Source of the DNA: Fidelibacterota bacterium | GTDB lineage: Bacteria; Fidelibacterota; Marinisomatia; SCGC-AAA003-L08; TS1B11 | Reading direction: 5' to 3' | Assembly: GCA_004124875.1 (NCBI GenBank) | Contig: SCKJ01000003.1 | Span: forward strand, 1 to 64,000 | DNA length: 64,000 nt | Shown here: piece by piece, positions 7,850-16,700 of the stretch | Numbering within the stretch: position 1 is the first letter of the stretch | Layout of the letters: every line of letters starts with the position of its first letter | Program-made: the position numbers and the translations under genes | The notes under the pieces: generated by a model | Seen by the model: the letters and a program-made list of their open reading frames with translations, nothing else | The model's database searches: none | Told to the model about the DNA's origin: nothing

Positions 7850-9055
7850 ATGGCGAAGAAACTACCTATCCGTCCGGTCATCTCCAAAAAGCCGCGGAAG
7901 AACATCTATGACTATTGGGATCTTGAGCAACAAGTATGGATTAAATGTGCTGGGTTCGATATTCATTTGTGGGACAGCCTAACTCAAACCCAGGTTAAGC
8001 GAAGGATTAAGGCTGATTTTGAGGCAGCAAAGATGGCTTTTAATGATATGTCTAGCGTGAGGGAAAAGGGCGTAGTATCCCTACCAAATTATATTAGACG
8101 CCGAAGCGTAAGCACGATTTGGGACTTATTCAATCACTATACGAATGCGAAGTCTGAGCCCTCGTTGCGACATCGTCAAACTCGATCGCCACTGACTATT
8201 GAGCGTACTAGGGCGGCTGTAAACGCGTTTGCTACTACCCTTGGCGGGAATTTACAGATTTCAACGATCACGCCCTCAAAGATTGAAGGCTATATCAAGA
8301 GCCGCTTGGACACTAACCACACGCCCGGAGGCATCAACGTAGATCTGCGTACGCTGAAGGCGCTCTTCTCATGGGGTCTAAAGAAGGATTACCTGACCTC
8401 TAATCCCTTCCTAAAAGTCGATATGTTTAGGGTAGAGCCTAGTTCACCTAGACCGCTAACTCAGGATGAGATTGCACAATTGTACGCTGTGTGTCCAAGA
8501 GGCAGCCGTTGGTACCCGCTGATAATGGTCTACTTGCTTACAGGAGCACGCCTGTCGGAGGTGCTGAAGCCAAAACTATCATGGAAGGATATCGACCTAG
8601 AATACGGAACGTTAACTCTGCCAATGAGAAAGGGAGGCAAATCGTCTGAGTTTCAAATCAAGTCCGAGTTATTGGAGGTATTTCAGAATTTGAAAGACCA
8701 CCCGTATACAAAGGCTAACAGTAGTGATCCAGCAGACGCGGCCTATCCGTTTCCCTTCAATGCCTCATATATTAGTCATAAGATCAAGGCGATACTGAAT
8801 GAGGCGGGTATTGATGCGACGGCTCATGATTTACGGGATTCGTTCGTAAGCCATCTAGTTTATCTGGGCTACTCGATGGAGGATGTGAGTGAGGCTGCGG
8901 GTCATTCATCGATTAAAGTGACGGAGAGACACTACTACAAGCAACTGAATGAGCGAAAAGGGCGAATGGCCATCGATCTCCAAGATCATATAATCGAGAG
9001 CCAATCTCGCGGTCAAACTAATAGCGTTTCAAAAACGAGTCCGGAAAACGAGTAA
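7850..9055 (+). CDS. Tyrosine recombinase (integrase)
   Basis: This 401-residue integrase should catalyse insertion and excision of the element at tRNA-Phe. An SAM-like core-binding region occupies residues about 90-190. The catalytic domain shows the first Arg in TGARLSEVL (near 230), HxxR as HDLRDS (His326, Arg329), GHSS (His352) and the nucleophile in RHYYK (Tyr362 or 363). The ribosome site is nearly ideal (aaaggaggt, 6 bases before the ATG). The gene ends 110 bp from the tRNA-Phe 3' end, with a terminator hairpin between them, a classic integrase-att arrangement. All catalytic residues are present. Confidence 0.93.
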   Translation: MAKKLPIRPVISKKPRKNIYDYWDLEQQVWIKCAGFDIHLWDSLTQTQVKRRIKADFEAAKMAFNDMSSVREKGVVSLPNYIRRRSVSTIWDLFNHYTNAKSEPSLRHRQTRSPLTIERTRAAVNAFATTLGGNLQISTITPSKIEGYIKSRLDTNHTPGGINVDLRTLKALFSWGLKKDYLTSNPFLKVDMFRVEPSSPRPLTQDEIAQLYAVCPRGSRWYPLIMVYLLTGARLSEVLKPKLSWKDIDLEYGTLTLPMRKGGKSSEFQIKSELLEVFQNLKDHPYTKANSSDPADAAYPFPFNASYISHKIKAILNEAGIDATAHDLRDSFVSHLVYLGYSMEDVSEAAGHSSIKVTERHYYKQLNERKGRMAIDLQDHIIESQSRGQTNSVSKTSPENE

Positions 9056-9124
9056 AAAACGCCCTATAGGTACCCTATTCTGACCACTTTTGAAGCCTCT
9101 CAGAAAGACTCCCAGAATAAGCAT

Positions 9125-9157
9125 AAGGCCCCTCTTCTCGACGAGAAAAGGGGCCTT
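9125..9157. terminator. Long GC-rich hairpin between integrase and tRNA-Phe
   Basis: Arms 9125-9140 and 9142-9157 (core aaggcccc/ggggcctt and ctcg/cgag) form a 16-bp stem with one mismatch. It serves as a probable terminator for the minus-strand tRNA and perhaps also for the integrase gene from the other side; only short T tracts follow on either strand. Confidence 0.7.
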
Positions 9158-9165
9158 TCTATGGG

Positions 9166-9238
9166 TGGCTCGGGACAGAATTGAACTGCCGACACATGGA
9201 TTTTCAGTCCACTGCTCTACCAACTGAGCTACCGAGCC
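9166..9238 (-). tRNA. tRNA-Phe (GAA)
   Basis: On the minus strand the sequence folds into a complete cloverleaf: acceptor GGCTCGG with CCGAGCC, D arm GCTC/GAGC, anticodon stem around the loop CTGAAAA (anticodon GAA), and a T arm with TTCAATT. The discriminator is A at 9166. The CCA end is not encoded. Its 3' end faces the integrase and is the likely attachment site. Confidence 0.95.
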
Positions 9239-9468
9239 GATGGGTCGCTGCCGACAGAGGCTGGCGAAATTACATCGCCAGGCGATCGGCCTGAAAGCAA
9301 AATGGCGGCCTCGGTCCCGCCTCAGTCAGCTGCCTCGTGAAATTGGTCACACAATCCCAATGCCCCGCGATGTAATTTCCAGTCCGCGTAACGCGTATCC
9401 TGCAACGCAATGTTGCAAGTGAGACGTTGATTTTTGCTTGAGACAGCTCTACTTTTAAGGTCCCAGCG

Positions 9469-10614
9469 ATGGTCGTTCAAACTCCAGCCATTGAAAGTTC
9501 TGACCGGCAGCATACCGTTGCCATTGTCGATGATATTCCCTCGAACCTCACCTACTTCAAGGAAGCCCTGGAGACTTTCGGCTACCAAACCATAACGGCC
9601 GAAAACGGCAAGGAGGCCCTGGAGAAAATCATGGCCACAATGCCCGATCTGGTGCTGTCCGATGTGAACATGCCGGAAATGAACGGCTACGAGCTCTGCG
9701 AGGCGCTCAAGGGGACAGAGGAGACCCGCGACGTGCCCGTCATTTTGGTCACCGCACAGGACGATCGCGATGCTCTCATCCGTGGATTGGAAATCGGGGC
9801 CGATGATTTCCTGATTAAGCCGGTGAATCTGAGCGAACTGCAAGCCCGCGTCCGAAACCTCCTGATCATCAAGGACTTCCGTGACCAGTCTAAGGTTTAC
9901 ACCCAGCATCTTGAGGATGAGGTGGCCCGGCGCACCAGCGATCTGAATGCGGCGGTGGTGGAGCTCAAGTCGCTCAATGTGCAGCTGAAGGGCTCCATTC
10001 AGGACACCATTCAAAGGCTTTCCACCGCAGCGGAATACCGCGACAACGACACGGCCGCGCACATCTGGCGCATGAGCCATTATTCGAAGGTGGTGGCCAA
10101 GTCGCTGGGCCTGTCGCGCGATATCGTCGAAAATGTGCTCTACTCCAGCCCAATGCACGATGTGGGCAAGATTGGCACCCCCGATTATATTCTGCTAAAA
10201 AGAGGCAAACTGACGCCGGATGAAAAGAAGATCATGGATGCCCACACCACCATCGGGGAATCAATTCTCTCCGGGTCTGATCACCCGCTGCTGGTGATGG
10301 CGCGTGAAGTGGCCGGGAATCATCATGAATGGTGGAACGGCGAGGGATACCCGCGTAAAATCCGCGGAGAGGAGATCCCGTTAACTGCCCGCATTGTTGC
10401 CGTCGCAGATGTTTACGATGCACTGACCACCAAACGCGTTTACAAGGAAGCATGGTCCATCGACGACGCTTTCACACACCTCGAGGAAGGGGCGGGTACC
10501 CATTTTGATCCCACCTGCGTGGGGGCAATTCTGGACGCGCGGGATGATATTCTGGCGATTCAGAACTCTACCGAGCATCAGCAGATGCTCAAGGCTGAAG
10601 AGAACAAAACATAG
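9469..10614 (+). CDS. Receiver-HD-GYP c-di-GMP phosphodiesterase
   Basis: This 381-residue response regulator has an N-terminal receiver domain with Asp21/22, phospho-acceptor Asp65 (LSDVNMPEMNG) and Lys117, a coiled-coil linker at about 140-185, and an HD-GYP domain. The HD-GYP motifs are MHDVGKIG, HTTIGESIL and HHEWWNGEGYP. Members hydrolyse cyclic di-GMP, so phosphorylation should lower its level in the cytoplasm. The gene is the first of three plus-strand signalling genes (gaps of 14 and 5 bp), so the kinase at 11360 may act on it. The C-terminal ~30 residues after the domain are unassigned. Confidence 0.9.
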   Translation: MVVQTPAIESSDRQHTVAIVDDIPSNLTYFKEALETFGYQTITAENGKEALEKIMATMPDLVLSDVNMPEMNGYELCEALKGTEETRDVPVILVTAQDDRDALIRGLEIGADDFLIKPVNLSELQARVRNLLIIKDFRDQSKVYTQHLEDEVARRTSDLNAAVVELKSLNVQLKGSIQDTIQRLSTAAEYRDNDTAAHIWRMSHYSKVVAKSLGLSRDIVENVLYSSPMHDVGKIGTPDYILLKRGKLTPDEKKIMDAHTTIGESILSGSDHPLLVMAREVAGNHHEWWNGEGYPRKIRGEEIPLTARIVAVADVYDALTTKRVYKEAWSIDDAFTHLEEGAGTHFDPTCVGAILDARDDILAIQNSTEHQQMLKAEENKT

Positions 10615-10628
10615 CGCCCGCCTCCGGC

Positions 10629-11354
10629 ATGCCCACTGACATTGCGACTGTGACCCTCAACCGCAAAACGCGCCGAACCTGGAAGGCGTTGAAACGGTTA
10701 ACACAGAGACTGGTTCACGACAGCAACAACATTTATGGCGCCATTCAGGGCTATCTATCGCTCCTGGAAATGTCGCCGGACGGCAACGAGCAGCTTCGCA
10801 AATACCTGGTATCCATGCAGGAGGCCCTCGATTCCGGCATTAGAAGGAACAAGGCCCTGGCCGGATTCTATCGGCAAACACCGGTGATGATGATTGAGAC
10901 CGAGCCACTTGCTCTGGCCAAAGGGGCGGTGGACCAATTTGCTGTTGACAACAGCTTTGAGGTGGTCATCGATGCGCCCGACGATATCACACCGCTACGG
11001 CTGGAAGAGCCGGCTTTCTCAAAATTCATTTCTTATCTCTGCCATCTGCTGAAGGCCGCTGCTTCCGGTGATCCGGTGATCGCATTATTGACGCAGAGCC
11101 TGGGCGAGGAGCAGCTGGGCGACTTTGTAATGGAAAGCCCACCTGGCGACTATCTACTTGTCCAAGTCCAAACCAGTGCAGGGGAGCTGGAGGGTGGCCC
11201 GACCACCTTTCTCGAACCGTTCCAGATGGCCATTTCAGACGACGCCGTGCTTGGCATGGGAGAATTATTGCCCATTATTTTCAATCATGACGGCAATCTC
11301 GACCTCCAACTGGAGCGGGAACTGCTGACGCTAAACGCCTACTTCCCCTATTAA
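10629..11354 (+). CDS. Degenerate histidine-kinase-like protein
   Basis: The first ~75 residues resemble the dimerisation/phosphoacceptor helices of hybrid-type kinases (LVHDSNNIYGAIQGYLSLLE, candidate His30). The remaining part has the length of a HATPase domain but lacks a recognisable N box (DNAxK) and a Gly-rich GLGLG lid. It may therefore be a histidine phosphotransfer or scaffold protein rather than a kinase, like ChpT-type proteins, which keep the two-domain shape and lose ATP binding. It lies between the HD-GYP regulator and the receiver-kinase fusion, with a 5-bp gap to the latter. Confidence 0.6.
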   Translation: MPTDIATVTLNRKTRRTWKALKRLTQRLVHDSNNIYGAIQGYLSLLEMSPDGNEQLRKYLVSMQEALDSGIRRNKALAGFYRQTPVMMIETEPLALAKGAVDQFAVDNSFEVVIDAPDDITPLRLEEPAFSKFISYLCHLLKAAASGDPVIALLTQSLGEEQLGDFVMESPPGDYLLVQVQTSAGELEGGPTTFLEPFQMAISDDAVLGMGELLPIIFNHDGNLDLQLERELLTLNAYFPY

Positions 11355-11359
11355 GCAGC

Positions 11360-12448
11360 ATGACCAATACCCCGCAAAACCCATTGCACATACTGGTGGT
11401 CGATGATGAGCCAGGCATATGCATGCTTCTGAAGGAGGCGCTCGAAATCCGTGGAGCGGATGTTGAAATTGCCCATGACCGGCGTGGAGCGATAAAGCTG
11501 CTTCAAAAACAACCGTTTGACTTGGCTTTCATCGATTTGACCCTTCCCGATTCCAGGGGATTGGACATTATTCGTGAAGCGAAGGAGTTCAATCCTGACA
11601 TGGCAGGCATCATTATGTCGGGCGCTGCGGTAACGTCATTTCAGGACTTGATAGAATATCAGGTGGACGCCTACCTGAACAAACCGTTTAGCCTCGACGA
11701 AATAACCTATCTCGTCGCCCAGCACACATGGAGTCATCCTGGCGGCGCCGAAGTGGCGGCCGATTTCCCGGGCGCCCTGCTGGAAACGGCGCATCAGATT
11801 AAAACGCCACTCGCGGTGATCAAGGAGTTCACTCATCTGCTGCTGGAAAGATCAGGCGGTGAGATTTCAACGAAGCAGTCGACTTACATTTCGGTCATCA
11901 ATGAAAACATCGATCACGCCCTGACATTAGTGCGGCACATCGAGCAATTCCAGCAGGCGGCCGGACAGTTGGTCCCACCTGATCTTGAGCCGCTCAACTT
12001 AGACGATCTTATCGCGTCAGTATTTGAGAGCTGGCAGCCGGTCATGGAGCGCCATTCACTGCATCTGGTATCGGATGTGGCAGATAACCTCGCGCCCGTG
12101 CTGGCCAGCAAGCCCGGGGTGGAACAGATCCTCTATAACCTCCTCGATAATGCCACCAAGTACGCGCCGGCCGGGGGCACTATTCACTTAAGAGCCTATG
12201 GTGCTGATCCCCAAACCCTGTGCATCGAAGTATCCGATGAGGGCAACGGCATTCCGGCCGACCAATGGGACACCGTATTTCAACCCTACGGGCGGCTCCC
12301 GGACCACCAGGGCTCGCCAGGTCTCGGTCTCGGTTTGACCATTGCCCTGCGCATAGCAAAGCAGATGAGGGGCGACCTCATGCTGGGCGATGAAGAGGGC
12401 GGAGGGACCCGCTTTATCTTGCGGCTCATGGCGAGCGAACCCTCCTGA
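11360..12448 (+). CDS. Receiver-histidine kinase fusion
   Basis: This 362-residue cytoplasmic protein carries a receiver domain (Asp15/16, phospho-acceptor Asp59, Lys108) in front of a HisKA domain with His145 (TAHQIKTPLAV) and a complete HATPase: N box LYNLLDNATKYAP, G1 DEGNGIP, and GLGLGLTIA. It has no sensor or membrane segment, so it probably takes phosphate or a protein signal through its receiver. With the two preceding genes it forms a compact relay that may end on the HD-GYP enzyme and so on c-di-GMP level. The pairing is inferred from position. Confidence 0.88.
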   Translation: MTNTPQNPLHILVVDDEPGICMLLKEALEIRGADVEIAHDRRGAIKLLQKQPFDLAFIDLTLPDSRGLDIIREAKEFNPDMAGIIMSGAAVTSFQDLIEYQVDAYLNKPFSLDEITYLVAQHTWSHPGGAEVAADFPGALLETAHQIKTPLAVIKEFTHLLLERSGGEISTKQSTYISVINENIDHALTLVRHIEQFQQAAGQLVPPDLEPLNLDDLIASVFESWQPVMERHSLHLVSDVADNLAPVLASKPGVEQILYNLLDNATKYAPAGGTIHLRAYGADPQTLCIEVSDEGNGIPADQWDTVFQPYGRLPDHQGSPGLGLGLTIALRIAKQMRGDLMLGDEEGGGTRFILRLMASEPS

Positions 12449-12535
12449 TCCCACCCTGCCTCGAGGGGAATCTCATTGACTGACAGGAGGGGCAAGCCTA
12501 ATATCCCCTCAATAGACTAACGGAGGACCTCCACA

Positions 12536-12808
12536 TTGTTTTTAGGACGAGTCGTTGGGACTGTCTGGGCAACCCGAAAAGATGAAAAGCTCAACGGCCT
12601 CAAATTTCAGATTGTCCAAAAGGTTGACGAGCAGTTAAAATTAAGGCCCGAGTTTACCATCGCTGTCGATTCGGTAGGCGCGGGTAGTGGCGAGTTGGTG
12701 CTCTGCGCTGCCGGCAGCTCCGCCCGCATGACCGCGGTGACGGAAAACAAGCCTGTCGACGCGGTTATCATGGCCATTGTCGATGAGGTAGATTTCACTG
12801 ATTCATGA
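12536..12808 (+). CDS. EutN/CcmL-type protein 1
   Basis: This 90-residue protein matches the EutN/CcmL family (BMC pentamer, Pfam03319 type): GRVVGTVWATRK, a GLKFQIVQ strand, AVDSVGAGSGELVL and a C-terminal AIVDEVDF strand. In microcompartments such proteins close the vertices as pentamers; some stand-alone members form hexamers of unknown role. The TTG start is supported by GGAGG about 9 bases upstream, inside a palindromic ggaggacctcc. The stop overlaps the start of the next, related gene by 4 bp. No hexameric shell gene is near. Confidence 0.85.
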   Translation: MFLGRVVGTVWATRKDEKLNGLKFQIVQKVDEQLKLRPEFTIAVDSVGAGSGELVLCAAGSSARMTAVTENKPVDAVIMAIVDEVDFTDS

Positions 12809-13071
12809 ACATTGCCCGAGTCATAGGCAGGGTGTGGGCCACCCGCAAGCTGCCCGATCTGGAAGGGCTAAAGTTCATCATTCTCCAACCGATGGAGATG
12901 ATGAGCAATACGGATGCCGGCGAGTGGCTTGTGGCGGCCGATTCCCAGCAAGCCGGTCCTGGTGACTTGGTCTATTACGTCACTTCGAAGGAGGCGTCTT
13001 TCCCGTTCAACCGGGCTCGTACGGCCCTGGATGCCGCTGTGGTGGGTCATGTCGACCGAGTCGACTTGTGA
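12805..13071 (+). CDS. EutN/CcmL-type protein 2
   Basis: This second EutN/CcmL-like protein (88 residues) is a divergent copy of its neighbour: RVIGRVWATRK, GLKFIILQP, AADSQQAGPGDLVYY and GHVDRVDL mark the same fold. The usual VGAG turn is altered to QQAGPG, so pore or interface properties may differ. It overlaps the genes on both sides by 4 bp (ATGA and GTGA), which couples translation of the pair to the pyrophosphatase. Two adjacent paralogues may make a mixed oligomer; that is inference. Confidence 0.8.
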   Translation: MNIARVIGRVWATRKLPDLEGLKFIILQPMEMMSNTDAGEWLVAADSQQAGPGDLVYYVTSKEASFPFNRARTALDAAVVGHVDRVDL

Positions 13072-13685
13072 AGTGGGTGGTGGCGACACATAATCTCGAC
13101 AAGCTGCAGGAGATTTTACCCCTGTTTGACAATTTTGCGGTGCAGTTGCTAAGTCTCGATGCGTTTCCGGAGATCGGTCCCATCGAGGAGACGGGAACTA
13201 CCCTGGAGGAGAACGCATTGATCAAGGCGAGGATGGTCCACTCGGTAACCGGTCTGCCCACCCTTGCCGATGACACGGGTCTGGAAGTAGATGTTCTGGG
13301 TGGTGAACCTGGCGTCAGGTCGGCTCGCTTTAGCGGTCCCGATGCCACCTATGCCGATAATGTGGCCTTGCTTCTTGAGCGGCTGGGCGATCACCCGCCT
13401 GAGGCACGCACAGCCCGGTTCAGGACTGTGGCAGCCTACGTCGATGGCAGCCTTGAACAGGTGACGGAAGGGGTCGTGCATGGATCGATCACCCGGAGTC
13501 CCCACGGTTCCGGAGGGTTCGGCTACGACTCCGTTTTCAGGCCTGAGGGCCATAAGGACACATTTGCACAAATGAGCAGCGCCAACAAACAGCTTATATC
13601 ACACCGCGCCAGGGCTTTCGGCGCTCTCGTCGAACGGTTGACCCTGACACTTTCTTCACTTCATCAAAAGGAGGCCTCCACCTAG
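13068..13685 (+). CDS. rdgB: XTP/dITP diphosphatase (RdgB/HAM1)
   Basis: This house-cleaning enzyme hydrolyses dITP, ITP and XTP to the monophosphates so that deaminated purines stay out of DNA and RNA. The 205-residue sequence has the family marks: ATHNLDKLQEI at the N-terminus, ETGTTLEENALIKA, LADDTGLEVDVLGG, GVRSARF, GFGYDSVF and the C-terminal SHRARA. The GTG start overlaps the stop of the EutN-like gene by 4 bp. That coupling is the odd point, because rdgB normally travels with rph, murI or other housekeeping genes. Confidence 0.92.
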   Translation: MKWVVATHNLDKLQEILPLFDNFAVQLLSLDAFPEIGPIEETGTTLEENALIKARMVHSVTGLPTLADDTGLEVDVLGGEPGVRSARFSGPDATYADNVALLLERLGDHPPEARTARFRTVAAYVDGSLEQVTEGVVHGSITRSPHGSGGFGYDSVFRPEGHKDTFAQMSSANKQLISHRARAFGALVERLTLTLSSLHQKEAST

Positions 13686-13735
13686 ACCCACTGATACCGG
13701 ATTGAGTTTTATGTAGAGTATCAGGAGCATGGTGG

Positions 13736-16700
13736 GTGTTTAGATCAGCAACCCGGCAGGGGCTGTTTGTCCTTATAATTTTAACGGTCCGGCTGGGCGC
13801 CCAGGACACGGGGAAGGTCTATTCGCAAGCTATTAAGGCTCCCGATTTTCTCGCCACCTGGATTGAGCCACTGTTCAAACGGAAGCTCAACGGGCTTTAT
13901 CTCACCGGCTGGACAACCGGACTGGCGCCCGAGGACACGACTGCGGCCCAGGCGGAAGAGTTGCCGCCGGAACTGCGTTTGTCGGCGCGGCGGGCAGCGC
14001 AGGTCATACGCCGCTTCCCGGCCATGCTGCAGCCCAAGTTGGCCGCCCTGAAACGCGTGGTTAACGTCGATCCGCAGTCGCGTCTGATCAGCATTACCCT
14101 CGAACATGACCAGACCCCGCTCTCGCTGCCCAACACGACCTCTCTCGACTCGTACATAAGCAGGCGTCTTAACTATCACGCCCAGACTCTGGCGCAGGAT
14201 AAACTCTCCGCTGCCCTCATCTCAACCAGGGCAGCTGGTCCGGTCCGGACGCGCAGCGTCGAGCTGCTGGGCACTGACATCGGGGGGCAGCGCGTATCAT
14301 TGAAGGTGGCCGGTAATGTCACCATTAACGGCGGCGTCAAGTTCAAGGAACAAGAAAAAAGTGTTACGAATTTCAGGGCCGGCAGTAATTGGGACCTGGA
14401 TGTGAACCAGACCCAGCGATTTGACATTACCGGCAGTGTAGGCGATCGCATCGATGTTACCATTCATCAGGACAGCGAAAATATCTTCGAATGGGAAAAC
14501 GCCATGAAGATTGCTTACAAAGGTGACGAGGATGAGATTCTCCAAACGATCGATGCAGGCAACATCTCGCTCTCCCTGCCCGGCACCCAATTCGCCACCG
14601 GAGGCAGTGGCAGCAGCAAGGGGCTGTTTGGGATCAAGGCCGTATCCAAGTTGGGACCTCTCAATATCACGACCATTGCCTCCATTGAGCGCTCTCAGAA
14701 ATCGACCAAATCCAACCAGCTCAGCGAGGCGCTGGTCATTCAGGACCGCCATTACTTGCGCAACAAATACTTTTTTATCGATACTGAATTTCGTCGGCGG
14801 TACTATCCCCTCACCGAAGATGGGCGGCATACGGTGTACGGAGACAGGGTCATCAAGCAGCTGGAGGTTTACCTGTCGTCTACCCGTGTTACCCAGGTCA
14901 ACCTTGCAGACACCTACATCGGCACCGCTTTTGTCAACCCCCCCGCCCCTGGTGACACCGCCATAGCTCTGGATGCCGTCGCAGGCCAGTTCAGGCGCCT
15001 CGAACTCAATGTTGACTATGTGCCGGATTATGAGCTGGGCGTCATTCGCATGGTCTCATCGGCCCAGAATGATGATATTATTGCCGTCGCCTATTCCCTG
15101 GGCAGAAGCGGCACAGACGCGGCGCACGATTCTGTGGGCTCCGTTGGCTTTATCAAAACTGGGAGTGATGATAGAATCATCCTGAAACTGATCAAGAACC
15201 GAGGTCAGAGTGCCACCAGTCCCACGTGGCAGCTGGAGTTTAAGAATGTCTATTCTCTGGGTGGAATCAACATCATTCCTGAAGGCTTTGATGTCAAAAT
15301 TTTCGATGCTAAAGCCGCGGGCGGACGGACAGACCGCTTGGGCAATGAAACGTTCCTGAAAATATTTGGCCTCGACCAGCGCAGCAACAGCACTCAACTG
15401 CCCCCCCCGGATGACCTGATTGACGTTGCTAATTTTGCCATCGTCAAACTGTCTCTGGGCGAGCTGCATTTTCCCGCGCTGCTTCCCTTTGCCTTTTCTT
15501 CTATCCCCGGTCTGGCCACATCAGACACGGTGATACTGGAGGTGTATGATGACGAGCTCGAGGATATCGATGGCGATTTCGTCTTTGATGAGGGAGAGGA
15601 CCTCAACGGCAATGGCAAGTGGGATGTGCCCGACCATTACTATGCCCCCCTCCGGCCCACTTCGGCGCGCTTTGAAATTGAGATCCAGCAGTCCAGCGTC
15701 GGGGCCAGCGTCTACAATCTTGGATTCAATATGGTGCCCGGCAGCGAGACGGTCGAGATCAACGGGCAGGCTCTGATTGAGGGCAGAGATTACGAAATTG
15801 ACCTGTTCAGCAATACGCTCACCATCCTCCACATGGAAGATTACGTCAATCCCAATGTCACCATCGAGTACGAGGAAAATTCGCTGGTTTCGTTTGACAA
15901 AAAGGTGATGATGGGCATCAGGGCGCAGATGGATCTGGGGGAGAGTTCATTCCTGGGCGTGACCGGGCTGTACTACAATCAGTCGATCATCGATGAGCGG
16001 GTAGACGTCGGGTCGGAGCCCATTCGCAACATGCTGTGGGATGTGAACGGCCGCCTCAGGAGAGATGCGCCGGTGCTCACCCGCCTTATAGACCGGTTGC
16101 CATTTATTGAAACCGACGCCGGCAGCAGTTTCAATATTGAAGGTGAAATTGCCCAAGTGCTGCCCAATCCCAATCCGCTCGGCACAGGTTATGTGGACGA
16201 TTTTGAGGCGGCCAAAAGGGTTACCAGTCCCAGCCTGCAATACCGCAGCTGGAAACAGTCGGCGCCACCGTTGGGCAAATATCTGCGCCAGCGCCGCAAA
16301 ATGGCCTGGTGGAATCCGTTCTCTGATAGGTCTGTCCAGGAAATCTGGCCCGAGCGGGAGACTTCCATTCGCGCCAATAATCTGACCACCACCATCTTGA
16401 TACTGGACGCCTTTTTCACCCGGTTCGGCGAGGAGGCGCCCACGGACAGCATGTGGGCCGGCATCACCTATCCCCTTTTGCCGGGCGAATATGATCAGAG
16501 CCAGACCAAATTTTTTGAAATCTGGCTCAACGGCTTCCAGGGGCGGATGCACATCAACATCGGTGACATCAGCGAAGATATTAACGGCAACGGAGCCATC
16601 GATACGGAAGATGAACCGCTGCCGGGCACAACCGAGGGGAACAACTTGCTTGATAAAGGCGAAGATATCGGGCTGGATGGCTGTCTCGACGAGCTTGAGG

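Larger units (their letters stand above)
1..9166. mobile_element. Integrated element at tRNA-Phe (right part)
   Basis: Everything from the left edge to the 3' end of tRNA-Phe looks like accessory DNA. It contains a transposase remnant, a primase-helicase, several unrecognised AT-richer genes, an excisionase-like protein and a tyrosine integrase whose gene ends 110 bp from the 3' end of the tRNA. Base composition is visibly lower in GC than to the right of 9240. Tyrosine integrases commonly use tRNA 3' ends as attachment sites, so attR is inferred to lie in or beside 9166-9190. I looked for a second copy of the tRNA 3' end to the left and found none, so the other end is outside the window or lost. 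No conjugation or capsid genes are visible, so the class (IME, phage satellite or relic) is undecided. Confidence 0.7.

Noticed and set aside
9029-9223. 64-residue minus-strand frame across the tRNA-Phe
   Set aside because: It is the familiar spurious translation of a tRNA gene (the TENPCVGSSILSRAT pattern) and overlaps the tRNA and terminator.
9322-10158. 278-residue minus-strand frame opposite the HD-GYP regulator
   Set aside because: Antisense shadow of a well-supported gene.
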